A stretch of 54,999 nt of DNA from Fortiea sp. LEGE XX443 (GTDB lineage Bacteria; Cyanobacteriota; Cyanobacteriia; Cyanobacteriales; Nostocaceae): the NCBI RefSeq assembly GCF_015206815.1, contig NZ_JADEXZ010000037.1:1-54999 (forward strand), written 5' to 3'. This document shows, piece after piece, positions 18,786-27,697 of this stretch. The position numbers and the translations under genes were made by a program. Position 1 is the first letter of the stretch. Each line of letters starts with the position of its first letter. The notes beneath the pieces were generated by a model, which saw only the letters and a program-made list of their open reading frames with translations, did no database searches and was not told the DNA's origin.

Positions 18786-20120
18786 ATGATTGATAACAGA
18801 AAGCTGGGATGTCTTGAGCAGGCTATGGAAAAGTTAAATAGCCGTGCTAAAACATGGAACATAGTAACTATCAGCCGTATCAAAGGCATCCTCAATGAGA
18901 AAATTATGAGACAGGCTTTAGATACTATACAGTGTCGTCACCCCCGACTTAATTCTCGGATTATCCGATTTCAGAATAGTCTTTATTTTCAAACTGAAGG
19001 GACAACAAAGATTCCTTTGCGTGTTGTAAATAAATTTGATGATCAGCAATGGCAAGAAGTTGTTCAAGAAGAGATGAACCTGGTAATTGATAGTAGCAAA
19101 TGTCTAATGCGATCTGTACTTGTTCATATCCAGAGTCACAGCCAGATAAATTATCTGATTACAACAGGACACCATGCTGTGGGAGATGGATTATCATCTA
19201 TTCAACTACATTCAGAAATTTTGACTTATTGTCAGCAAATTATCTCTGGAAATTTAATTACCCCAGTTGCGAGTTTAGTTCCCCTACCGCCTGTAGAAGA
19301 ATTATTACCTGCGTGGACTAATAAGTTCACAGGTAAAATCAGCAGTACACTTTTTTTGTTGCAGCTTGGGTTACAAAAAATTTGGTATCGACCTAAAACT
19401 TTAGGCTTTGAGAAATATGCACCCATTGATCAGCGTAGTTGTCATCTGATTCATAAACAACTTGACTCAGAGTTAACGCAAAAATTTGTTAATTGTTGTC
19501 ACCATGAGAATACAACTATAAACAGTGCTTTATGTGCAGCTATGATGTTTACAGTTGCTAGTAAATTTACGAAAAAAGAAAAGAAATCTATTAGGGTTAA
19601 CTGCCTATCATATCTGGATTTGAGGAGATATTTAGAGCCGAAAATCAGTGATGAGCATATGGCTGTATTAGCTTCATCTACTATGGGTTTTTATAGCATA
19701 CAAAACAATACAACTTTTTGGGATTTAGCGCGGAAAGTTCAACAAAATATTGCGGCTATTACTAAGCATAGTGATATCTTTAAAATGATTTTAGCGGCTA
19801 AACATCTAATAGATTTTTCTTTGAATTATCCTAGGCAAGTAGCTGCTACAGTATCTGTATCTAATGCAGGTAGAGTTAATGTTCCCAAAATCTATGGTGA
19901 ATTTGAACTCGAAGAAATTAGTTTTCTTGGCTCTCATGCTTTATACGCAGGTATGTTTATTACCCATGCTTCAACTTTTCAAGGAAAAATGCTGTTGAAT
20001 TTCGTATTTTCTGAGCCTTCAATTAGCCAGAATACAATGGAAGAACTTGTAAACAATTTTATGCTGCTTATTTGGCATATTTGCCAGTTTAAAAATGAGA
20101 AAAGTTTGACGACTGTTTAA
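18786..20120 (+). CDS. Condensation-fold acyltransferase (PapA5/alcohol acyltransferase-like)
   Basis: A 444-aa protein of the CoA-dependent acyltransferase superfamily. The catalytic HHxxxDG motif is HHAVGDG (His129, His130, Asp134), and the C-terminal half carries SNAGRVNVP, the structural SNxG-type motif of this fold. PapA5-like enzymes transfer carrier-bound acyl chains to alcohols to make esters. By context it could release the polyketide chain by esterification or acylate the finished lipid alcohol. It begins 45 nt after the PfaD gene. Acceptor and donor are unknown. Confidence 0.8.
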   Translation: MIDNRKLGCLEQAMEKLNSRAKTWNIVTISRIKGILNEKIMRQALDTIQCRHPRLNSRIIRFQNSLYFQTEGTTKIPLRVVNKFDDQQWQEVVQEEMNLVIDSSKCLMRSVLVHIQSHSQINYLITTGHHAVGDGLSSIQLHSEILTYCQQIISGNLITPVASLVPLPPVEELLPAWTNKFTGKISSTLFLLQLGLQKIWYRPKTLGFEKYAPIDQRSCHLIHKQLDSELTQKFVNCCHHENTTINSALCAAMMFTVASKFTKKEKKSIRVNCLSYLDLRRYLEPKISDEHMAVLASSTMGFYSIQNNTTFWDLARKVQQNIAAITKHSDIFKMILAAKHLIDFSLNYPRQVAATVSVSNAGRVNVPKIYGEFELEEISFLGSHALYAGMFITHASTFQGKMLLNFVFSEPSISQNTMEELVNNFMLLIWHICQFKNEKSLTTV

Positions 20121-20255
20121 AGCTAAAAATATTTTACTCATCAATACTGACACAGCATTTTTGTTTCTAATTGAAATTTGTGAGATTTAAAAAACATGAA
20201 TGCTATTTTTTTACTATCTTTAAGATTTAATTACTGTTAATTTAGGGGTAAATAA

Positions 20256-20561
20256 ATGAGTCAGTCTATTCCCAATTCAAATGCTAATCAGTCTTATACT
20301 GTAAAAGAAATTCAAGGTTGGCTGATTTCTCATATTGCTGAACATTTGAGTATAAAACCCGATGAAATAGATGTTAACGAACCGTTGGAGAGCTATGGAC
20401 TAGATTCAGTACAGGCTATTTTGCTGGTAAATAAAGCAGAAAAATTTTTAGGATTTAAGCTGTCTCCTATGCTCCTTTGGCATTATCCTACCATTTCATC
20501 ACTAGCTAAACGTTTAGTCGAAGAATTGGAAACTTCAGATTCGGAAATCTTTCAAATTTAA
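20256..20561 (+). CDS. Stand-alone acyl carrier protein
   Basis: A 101-aa carrier protein with the phosphopantetheine serine in YGLDSVQA (about residue 49), flanked by the usual helices (IAEHLSIKPDEIDVNEPL before, FLGFKLSPMLLWHYPTISSLA after). The LDSVQA/HYPTI pattern is that of NRPS/FAAL-associated ACPs rather than of the synthase's own GIDSIKR ACPs, so it probably serves a later or starter step, for instance with the acyltransferase upstream. The 135-nt gap before it may hold a separate promoter. Confidence 0.88.
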   Translation: MSQSIPNSNANQSYTVKEIQGWLISHIAEHLSIKPDEIDVNEPLESYGLDSVQAILLVNKAEKFLGFKLSPMLLWHYPTISSLAKRLVEELETSDSEIFQI

Positions 20562-20621
20562 TCGGTTGCTAAGAGTGTGATTAAACTCATATTTTGCTAT
20601 AAATAGGGAATTTTGGAACTT

Positions 20622-22490
20622 ATGAATACATCGGAATTTGTTACAAGTCTGACTCAACAAGGTGTTTATTTTTGGGTTGATAATGATAAACTCAAAATTC
20701 GTTCTCCAAAAGGAGTCATCACACCAGAAATTCAGGCTGATCTCGCAGCTTATAAAACAGAAATTATAAATTTTATTCGTGAGAAAAATATTATCAAAAA
20801 TACTGAGCTTGTTCCAATAATTCAGGGCATCAATCTACAAACTATTGGACATTTAATTGGTGGATATATCGGACAAGAAAATGCAGAAGATAAGCCACCA
20901 ATTGTTGATCCTAGAATAATGGCTCAACAATTAATAGTTACTTTTAAGTCTTTACCTGAAAATTATAAAAATCCAGAAATTTTGCAATTTCGTCAAGATT
21001 TACAACATTATTTCCAAGAATATGGCGCGAAAATTCTTCCTTGGGAGCAAGCAACTACAGAATTTAAACATGACATTTTTTTCCCTATCATTAACCAGAA
21101 AAAAACCTTTAAATTTAGGGGTGTTAAAGCTGAAATTAATGCTGTGATTGATGTCGAAATACCTGCATCTTGGATGAGAAAATTGGGGATTTTAGTGGCT
21201 GAAAATTGGTATTATTTTTATTCCAAATTTATATTAAAAAAACGAGAAATTTCAGTATCTAATATTGCCAGACTGAGTAGTTGGGCGGAAGATCATGCAG
21301 CGAAATATGTTGAAAATCCTACTAATACTCAGGTAATAGTTTTAACTGAAATAGATGATGATTTCATTAACCCTGATATTCCGTATCAACAAAAAATTAA
21401 TATTGGCTTGAATACTTTGGTACGAACTTTTTCAGAGATTGTAATTGGAGTTGCTGTTGATAAGATTTCTATTTTAAATATGAATCTTTCAGACTCTATT
21501 TTTGCAAAAAATGAAATAGAAACTTTTGTATTAAATTCATTAATTCCGAAAATTTTTGTGCCAATTTCTCCCCTTTTATTGAATAGATTTGAAGTAGGAC
21601 AGTATCAACCGAAAGAATCAATCTATGCTAAAAATTTAGTAAAATTGGGTCAGGAACTGGCATCAACAGGTTTATTTCCACCTGGCTTTAAACTAGATGA
21701 AGTCATTAAAAGGAAGTCTCACAGAGATATTGTCGATATTATTGTCAACGGCAGAACAGGTGTTTCTTATGGTTTTGTAGCTTATGCTGAACCGCCACAA
21801 TATTTTGGTGCTAAAGAAATCAATATAACGGAATGGGAAAGTCTGTTACCTATTGCAGGATTTGACAGCAATGAACTTCGTCAAAATGCACAAGGTAGAC
21901 GTTATCTAAAAACCAGCATACAAGGTGAAGATGTCTTTCAGCAAATTCCTGATGTCTGGCTTGTTAGTTCTCGTTCTGGGTCGAATAAAACAAACTTGAA
22001 TATTGCCAGTGATATTATCAGAATTGGTTTGAAAGAAAAATTATATCTGGAATTACCTCAAGGTATTCATACAGAGCTAGTAGATATCAAACCTTCTTAT
22101 GATATTTATGTCATGCTTGCTATTAGTCTTGCTGCTGCTTTATATGCACCAAAATTAATTCAAGATGGTGCGCCAATTGTGCATTTTCATGGCTACCCGG
22201 CATTTAATTGGTTTCAAGCAAATGAATATTGCGTTGGAGTACACAACCCTTCAGTACCTTGTGGTACTTATGAATCAGGAGTATTCAATTTTTTAGGAAT
22301 TTCCAGTTTAGCAAATCAAGCGATCGCAAATATATCTTTAGTCAGTCTAGTCGAGCCAGATCATGGCACAAATTTTATAGCTCACGATATGGATTATTTG
22401 CTTAAAAGATTGAAAACTGGATGTGCAGAGGGGCAAATTGAGTTAGGTGGGAAGCATTTTGCGTCTCTCAAGGCTAAGGTAAATAATTAG
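20622..22490 (+). CDS. TubC-type docking domain fused to an unrecognised enzyme-like domain
   Basis: A TTG at 20613 is possible, but ATG 20622 gives the usual docking-domain start (622 aa). Residues 1-55 match a TubC N-terminal docking domain (SLTQQGVYFWVDNDKLKI, then ITPEIQADLAAYKTEII), normally found on NRPS/PKS megaenzymes. The remaining 560 residues belong to no family I recognise. Notable segments are LVSSRSGSNKT (about 450), HFHGYPAFNWFQANE (about 525), CVGVHNPSVPCGTYESG and EPDHGTNFIAHD near the end, with clustered His, Cys and aromatic residues that could form an active site. It is probably the last gene of the biosynthetic operon, acting on carrier-bound intermediates. Confidence 0.75.
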   Translation: MNTSEFVTSLTQQGVYFWVDNDKLKIRSPKGVITPEIQADLAAYKTEIINFIREKNIIKNTELVPIIQGINLQTIGHLIGGYIGQENAEDKPPIVDPRIMAQQLIVTFKSLPENYKNPEILQFRQDLQHYFQEYGAKILPWEQATTEFKHDIFFPIINQKKTFKFRGVKAEINAVIDVEIPASWMRKLGILVAENWYYFYSKFILKKREISVSNIARLSSWAEDHAAKYVENPTNTQVIVLTEIDDDFINPDIPYQQKINIGLNTLVRTFSEIVIGVAVDKISILNMNLSDSIFAKNEIETFVLNSLIPKIFVPISPLLLNRFEVGQYQPKESIYAKNLVKLGQELASTGLFPPGFKLDEVIKRKSHRDIVDIIVNGRTGVSYGFVAYAEPPQYFGAKEINITEWESLLPIAGFDSNELRQNAQGRRYLKTSIQGEDVFQQIPDVWLVSSRSGSNKTNLNIASDIIRIGLKEKLYLELPQGIHTELVDIKPSYDIYVMLAISLAAALYAPKLIQDGAPIVHFHGYPAFNWFQANEYCVGVHNPSVPCGTYESGVFNFLGISSLANQAIANISLVSLVEPDHGTNFIAHDMDYLLKRLKTGCAEGQIELGGKHFASLKAKVNN

Positions 22491-22720
22491 GAATGGAATA
22501 ACACTAAGAAAAGCACAAACGCTTATCTGGAGTAAAAGCAAGACGGGAGTATCCCATAGTCTCATTGGTAAGGTGGGCATTATCGTAAGTAGAAAGGTGC
22601 AAATAAACCGAACTATGTAACGGAAAGTAAAGTAGCTTGAAAACCTCTTCCCTTCTGCCTTCTGCCTTGTCATAACGACAATTTTTAACACCGACCTACT
22701 TACCCATCCTATCAAGCCCA
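22491..22720. other. Gap after the polyketide operon
   Basis: 230 bp between convergent units. A minus-strand frame crosses it (22443-22724) but overlaps the 3' end of the upstream gene and has no family features. No clear terminator hairpin was seen. Confidence 0.4.
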
Positions 22721-23563
22721 TCAAAACCCGGCTATGGGATCAGGTTGAGATTGTAAGTGTTGTAGAAAACTGTGCAATTCTTCTTCAGTAAGTAAAGTGC
22801 GCCCTCGCTTACCGTAGGTTTTAATCAGATGCTCTCTTCCTTGTTCTGGTGTCCAGCCTAAACGTTGAAGCTCAACATCGGTTTTCGCAATTACATCCGA
22901 CAAATCCACTGGTTCAGCTTTCTTTTTTCTCTTGCTTGTTCCCGTTGAAGCAGGTGTATTTTCTTGTGAACTATAACTGCGGGGCGTAAATGGTGTGACA
23001 TTACTAGCAGCCATCCCTGAAAAAGTTGGAGTTCCTGGCTGATGACTAACTTCTATTTCCAAATTATCCCCAGGGGTAGCAAATGCTGGCTCTTGGCTAG
23101 TAGTTAAAGGTAGGTTAGGGCTTAAATCTTGATTGTAAGTATCAGCACTTAGTGTTTCAGTTACGAATAAATCTGGCTGAATATTCTTGTCAGTGGGCAA
23201 CGGTAGAGATGTTTCAGCCATATTTGTGGCTGATCCCACATCCTCATCTTTTGTAAAAAAATAAGTTGATTCACGTAAATCTGCTGTTGTGTTAATGACG
23301 GAATTTAGCTGTACCGGAATTGTTGACTTGGGAGATGGTTCAGCCTGTGTTTGTGGCGAACTTGTGACACCCAAAACCATCAATGCCCTTGTTCGAGCTT
23401 GGTCTTCTGCGGCTTCCACGGTTTCTGCGGCTGCTAACCCAGTAGCACGGGTTACACCGTCAATCTGCACGCTGGCTCTAACAATATATTTGCCTTGAAA
23501 AATGTCTACTAATTCCGAAATCAAACTACCGTTGGGATACAAGCTCTGAAATTGAGCCAACAT
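22721..23563 (-). CDS. Conserved-looking protein with N-terminal DNA/RNA-binding-like segment and C-terminal helical domain
   Basis: A 280-aa protein in three parts. Residues 1-70 form a compact alpha/beta segment (KYIVRASVQIDGVTRATGLA, then ETVEAAEDQARTRALMVLG) resembling Rad52-like or dsRNA-binding folds. Residues 70-205 are a low-complexity Ser/Thr/Pro linker. Residues 205-280 form a basic KRKKKAEP stretch and a UBA-like helical domain (RLGWTPEQGREHLIKTYGKRGRTLLTEEEL). A role in nucleic-acid binding or recombination is inference from fold-like patterns only. It is transcribed alone, convergent with the polyketide operon. Confidence 0.6.
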   Translation of the reverse strand: MLAQFQSLYPNGSLISELVDIFQGKYIVRASVQIDGVTRATGLAAAETVEAAEDQARTRALMVLGVTSSPQTQAEPSPKSTIPVQLNSVINTTADLRESTYFFTKDEDVGSATNMAETSLPLPTDKNIQPDLFVTETLSADTYNQDLSPNLPLTTSQEPAFATPGDNLEIEVSHQPGTPTFSGMAASNVTPFTPRSYSSQENTPASTGTSKRKKKAEPVDLSDVIAKTDVELQRLGWTPEQGREHLIKTYGKRGRTLLTEEELHSFLQHLQSQPDPIAGF

Positions 23564-24585
23564 AATACTGTCACCAAATCTAATGTCTGCTAAATCACGG
23601 GGTGAATACTATATACCCCAGTCAGTTGTCCTGCCTGTGTGCCATCTCCTGAACACTCAGATTTTAGGGAATTTGAAACTGTAGTGGGAGACGACTTATT
23701 TTGTCCACAGTAAATCTATGGAAATATTTTAATTTTAAGTCCTTAAATCCTTTGTTGGCAGAGAAATATGTGATTAAAATTAAATAATCTTTGTTTGAGT
23801 CGCTGAATTTGTGGGAGATTGATTTCTCAGAGTGAGCGATCGCCAATTACTTACCACCCTGAACTATCGGGTCACTTTGTCTGGTATCTTAAAACTCAAG
23901 GTAATGTTTGTGCTGTGTTTGTGTGTTCTAATTTTGGCAGTAACTATTTTTTTCACTAATATGATTGACTACTGCCCCTATTAGCTAGGTGATCTCATCT
24001 TCAATGCTATACTATTTACCTAATTCTTGATCTAGAATTATTTCCTGGAAGTACGCTCTAAATCTACAATAATGGAGATAAGGTTCGCCCTCACTGCTTG
24101 TATGGCTGCCGACTTAATTGTTACCGATTCTACATGTGGGAAAATTAGGTTTATCGGCAGTTTCTCCTAGTTAAAAATCAGAGTCTGATGGCATAAAAGC
24201 ACCTTCAAGCTAGACAATCAAACACCTGTGGTTTTTCCTAACCTAGCGCTTTTGGGCAGTGTGGAGAGTAATCCTAAGCCAGCCTCTCAAAAACCCTCTG
24301 CGTAATTACTTAGTAAGTAAAAACCCATTAGGCGTACTTTATCAGTTTGGTTAGGTGTAGAAGCCCAAGCGCAAGCTAACTCTGAAATCGTCGTGCAGTG
24401 AGAAGTTTCAAGATTTTGGGAGCGGCTTTATCTCAGGGTAGGCTGGCTTCCTAGGCTTGGAATTTCGGGAACCATGCCTCAGGGCAATTCGTTTCCAGTT
24501 AGTTAGTGTCTGTAGGCCGTGAGGGTATACAGAAAAGAACCAGATTAAACCAACATGATGTTTTGACCAAAGGTCGGTTCACTGC
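23564..24585. other. 1-kb gene-free stretch with structured-RNA potential
   Basis: No supported ORF. The right half (about 24070-24540) is richer in G+C than typical intergenic DNA here and contains long-range complementarities, listed separately as a candidate RNA. It could be an independent non-coding RNA or the long leader of the RNB-family gene. Confidence 0.45.
24070..24540 (+). ncRNA. Candidate structured RNA or long 5' leader
   Basis: Nested pairings are visible: GGAGA (24073) with TCTCC (about 24163), enclosing CTGCCGA (about 24108) and TCGGCAG (about 24153). A second long-range pairing is AGCCAGCCT (about 24276) with AGGCTGGCT (about 24439), extended by CCTA/TAGG. No rnpB, tmRNA, SRP RNA or tRNA signature was recognised. 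Strand and ends are uncertain. Confidence 0.3.
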
Positions 24586-26937
24586 ATGGAATTTTCAATC
24601 GCTACACTCCTTGCCAATTTCACCGATGATAAATTGGTAGCTCGGAAAGTTTTAGAAAAGAAACTTGGCTGTGAGGATGAAGATAGTTTAGAAAAGCTGC
24701 ATATTGCCTTAGAAATACTAGAAAAAATCGGGATTTTGGTCAAAGAACGAGGCAAATATCGCCGCGTGTTTGAAGAAGGCACGATCGAAGCCAAACTCCG
24801 TTGTTCCAGTAAAGGCTTTTGCTTTGCGATTCAAGATGTGGAAGGTGCGGAGGATATATACATCCGCGAAAGTCATCTGAGTAATGCTTGGAATGGCGAT
24901 CGCGTTTTGGTAAGAGTTCTCAAAGAAGGGAGTCGTCGCCGTTCTCCTGAAGGAGAGGTCAAATTAATTTTAGAACGCTCTAACCACACTTTACTAGCTC
25001 GGATTAAACAGGTAGAAAGCGGTTTTCGGGCAGTACCTTTAGATGATCGGTTATTGTTTGAACTCAAACTCCAAACCAACGGCATGACTTTTGCAGAAGC
25101 CATCGATCATCTCGCCCATGTCGAAGTTCTGCGTTACCCGTTAGCACAATATCCACCCGTAGGTAGAGTAGTGCAAATTTTGGGTAGCGATGCTGAAGCC
25201 GCAGCCGATATTGATCTGGTGACTTGTAAACACGATCTATCTCGCAATTTCTCAGAATCAGTCCAAGAAGCAGCTGCCAAGTTACCGAAAAGGATACTGA
25301 AAGCTGACTTGAAAAATAGATTAGATTTACGGAGTTTATTTACCTTAGCAATCACTGGCATAAATGCTGATGCCAAGCTGGTAGAAAACGCCTTGAGTTT
25401 AGAAAAAACAGCTAACGGTTGGCGTTTAGGTTTTCACATTGCCGATGTTTCCCACTACATCCAACCGGATGAAATCTTAGACAGGGAAGCCCTGAAGCGG
25501 GGACGTTCTGTGTACTTGGGTGACTTAGTGCTGCCCATGTTACCGGAAGCTGTGGCAGAAAGATGTTCTTTAGTCACGGGAAGCGATCGCCTAACTCTCT
25601 CATTTTTGATTACTATTGATCTTAAATCGGGGGAAGTGTCGGAGTGGGAAATCCAACCGAGTGTGATCAACGTAGACACAGCCCTGAATAAGGATAAAGC
25701 CGAAGCAATTTTAAGCGGTCAAACCTCCAAGGAATCTGAAGAAGTAATTCAACTCCTACAAGACTTAGACACCTTCCATCAAACTGTTAAACAGATGCGG
25801 TTGGCGCGTGGGAGTTTGCAGTTAAATCTGCCACCAAACCAAAATCCTTACTTTGATGAAGGGATGTTAGGTGCTGTGGTGATGAATGATTTATCCGTGC
25901 GATCGCTCCTCACGGAGTTTGTGCTATTAGTAAACCAATTAATGGCAGAACATCTCAGCGCTTTAGGAATACCCGCCATCTGGCGAGTTCAAGGCACACC
26001 CGATCCTGAAGATGTCCAAGAAATGCTGAAATTGGCCATTAATTTAGGCGTAGAACTGTCATTAGAATCAGAAGCAGATATTCAACCCCTAGATTACCAA
26101 CTTTTAACAAGGGCATTTGCCGAATCTCCCTCGGAGCAGGTGTTAACTTATCTGTTGCAAGATACCCTCAAGCCAGCAGCATACAGCATCACCAAAGGAA
26201 CTCACTTTGGTTTGGCATTGGCGCAATATACCCACTGTACTGCCCCCTTGCGCCGATATCCCGATTTGCTGTTGCAAAGAGTCTACTACAGACTCATCGA
26301 ACATGGACGCGATCGCCGCAATACCCGTGTCAAAGATCGCATTAACCTACGTCACTCTTCTTCTCACCTCGAAATTAACTGGAATGTCTTACCCCCAGAA
26401 TTGCAACAAGAACTGCAAAGCGATTTGACTAGGGTAATTATTCAACTCAACGACCGTGAAAAAGAAGTTCAAGAAGCCGAAGCCGACTTAGCTGGATTGC
26501 AAAAAGCCCAACTGATGAAACAGCGCATCGGTCAAGTCTTCCAAGGTGTAATTACAGGCGTGCAATCCTACGGATTCTTTGTCGAAATTGAAGTACCAAC
26601 CACAGAGTCGCCAAAAGACAAACATCCCAGCGCCCCCTTACGGGTTGAGGGATTGGTACACGTCAGTTCTCTCAAAGATGATTGGTATGAATATCGCGCC
26701 CGACAACAGGCACTGTTTGGCCGGAAAAATCGCGCTTCTTATAGATTAGGCGATCGCGTGGCTGTACAAGTGAAAAGTGTCGATTACTACCGTCAACAAA
26801 TTGATTTAGTTACTGTTGGTAGCGATGGCATACCTAAAGGTTTCAGTAATAGCAGTATGAATGGCGATCCAGTAGATATCTATCTCTCTGGCGAACTTGA
26901 ACCTAGCGACTTAGAACTTTATGCTGATGATGAATAA
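24586..26937 (+). CDS. RNB-family (RNase II/R-like) protein with degenerate catalytic Asp cluster, possibly Zam-like
   Basis: A 783-aa protein with N-terminal winged-helix/CSD-like domains (about residues 1-200), an RNB domain (about 230-590, with GFHIADVSHYI, RGRSVYL, LPMLPE and YTHCTAPLRRYPDLLLQR), and a C-terminal S1 domain (about 645-760) containing a short insertion (TTESPKDKHPSAP). In catalytically active RNase II/R the metal site reads D-x-x-D-A-x-D-x-D-D-A. Here the region (about 255-270) reads ITGINADAKLVENALS, so most of the catalytic aspartates are replaced. The protein may therefore bind RNA without classical exonuclease activity. Cyanobacteria have an RNB-family protein, Zam, that fits this description. 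ubiX follows 20 nt downstream. Confidence 0.8.
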   Translation: MEFSIATLLANFTDDKLVARKVLEKKLGCEDEDSLEKLHIALEILEKIGILVKERGKYRRVFEEGTIEAKLRCSSKGFCFAIQDVEGAEDIYIRESHLSNAWNGDRVLVRVLKEGSRRRSPEGEVKLILERSNHTLLARIKQVESGFRAVPLDDRLLFELKLQTNGMTFAEAIDHLAHVEVLRYPLAQYPPVGRVVQILGSDAEAAADIDLVTCKHDLSRNFSESVQEAAAKLPKRILKADLKNRLDLRSLFTLAITGINADAKLVENALSLEKTANGWRLGFHIADVSHYIQPDEILDREALKRGRSVYLGDLVLPMLPEAVAERCSLVTGSDRLTLSFLITIDLKSGEVSEWEIQPSVINVDTALNKDKAEAILSGQTSKESEEVIQLLQDLDTFHQTVKQMRLARGSLQLNLPPNQNPYFDEGMLGAVVMNDLSVRSLLTEFVLLVNQLMAEHLSALGIPAIWRVQGTPDPEDVQEMLKLAINLGVELSLESEADIQPLDYQLLTRAFAESPSEQVLTYLLQDTLKPAAYSITKGTHFGLALAQYTHCTAPLRRYPDLLLQRVYYRLIEHGRDRRNTRVKDRINLRHSSSHLEINWNVLPPELQQELQSDLTRVIIQLNDREKEVQEAEADLAGLQKAQLMKQRIGQVFQGVITGVQSYGFFVEIEVPTTESPKDKHPSAPLRVEGLVHVSSLKDDWYEYRARQQALFGRKNRASYRLGDRVAVQVKSVDYYRQQIDLVTVGSDGIPKGFSNSSMNGDPVDIYLSGELEPSDLELYADDE

Positions 26938-26957
26938 GTTTTGTTAAGAAAAACCGC

Positions 26958-27578
26958 GTGTCACATCACACCAAGCCCCTAATCCTCGGCGTATCAGGAG
27001 CATCTGGGCTAATTTATGCCGTTCGCGCTCTAAAATATTTGCTTGCCGCCGACTATGAAATTGAATTAGTTGCCTCTAAATCAACTTACATGGTTTGGCA
27101 AGCAGAACAGGAAATTCGGATGCCAGCCGAACCAATTCAACAAGAGCAATTCTGGCGCGAACAAGCTGGCGTGTCCCTGACAGGCAAACTACGCTGTCAT
27201 CCTTGGAGTGATGTCGGAGCCAACATTGCCAGTGGCTCCTTTCGCACTTTAGGGATGATAATTATTCCATGTAGTATGAGTACGGTGGCCAAGCTCGCAG
27301 TCGGCTTGAGTTCCGATTTATTGGAACGGGCAGCAGATGTCCAACTCAAAGAAGGACGCAAACTAGTTATCGTTCCCCGTGAAACCCCTTTTAGCCTGAT
27401 TCACCTGCGTAATTTAACAACCTTAGCCGAAGCAGGAGTTAGAGTTGTCCCTGCCATTCCCGCTTGGTATCACAACCCTCAAACCATCGAGGACTTGGTG
27501 GATTTTGTTGTCGCCCGTACTTTAGATCAACTAGAGATTGACTGCATCCCAATTCAACGATGGCAAGGAAGGAAGTAA
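26958..27578 (+). CDS. ubiX: Flavin prenyltransferase UbiX
   Basis: A 206-aa protein of the UbiX/PadI family, which makes prenylated FMN for UbiD-type decarboxylases. Landmarks are GVSGASGLIYA (about residue 11, FMN/phosphate loop), IIIPCSMSTVAKLAVGLSSD (about 100) and VPRETPFSLIHLRNL (about 138). Start is GTG at 26958. It lies 20 nt behind the RNB gene and is probably co-transcribed. In cyanobacteria this supports plastoquinone-related decarboxylation. STRR-like AAAAGTAAAAGG repeats follow directly. Confidence 0.93.
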   Translation: MSHHTKPLILGVSGASGLIYAVRALKYLLAADYEIELVASKSTYMVWQAEQEIRMPAEPIQQEQFWREQAGVSLTGKLRCHPWSDVGANIASGSFRTLGMIIIPCSMSTVAKLAVGLSSDLLERAADVQLKEGRKLVIVPRETPFSLIHLRNLTTLAEAGVRVVPAIPAWYHNPQTIEDLVDFVVARTLDQLEIDCIPIQRWQGRK

Positions 27579-27695
27579 AAAGGTAAAAGTAAAAGGGTAA
27601 AAGTAAGATAGACTCTATTTTGCTTTTTTACTCTTACCTTTTGTTTTCATTAACTTAAGTAACTTTTAACTTTTGCCTTTTAACTTTTGCCTTTT
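27573..27695. repeat. Heptad-like short tandem repeats (TAAAAGT/ACTTTTG type)
   Basis: GGTAAAAGTAAAAGGGTAAA-type units at the start and their inverted counterpart (ACTTTTAACTTTTGCC) at the end, between ubiX and the LapA-domain gene. Both arms together could form a long imperfect hairpin. Such STRR repeats are typical of filamentous cyanobacteria. Confidence 0.6.
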
Positions 27696-27697
27696 TT

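Noticed and set aside
22443-22724. 93-aa minus-strand hydrophobic ORF after the polyketide operon
   Set aside because: It runs antisense into the end of the docking-domain gene and lacks family features, so it is most likely a chance frame.
24070-24540. Assignment as RNase P RNA, tmRNA, 6S RNA or SRP RNA
   Set aside because: None of the conserved core motifs of these RNAs could be found, so only an unclassified candidate is reported.
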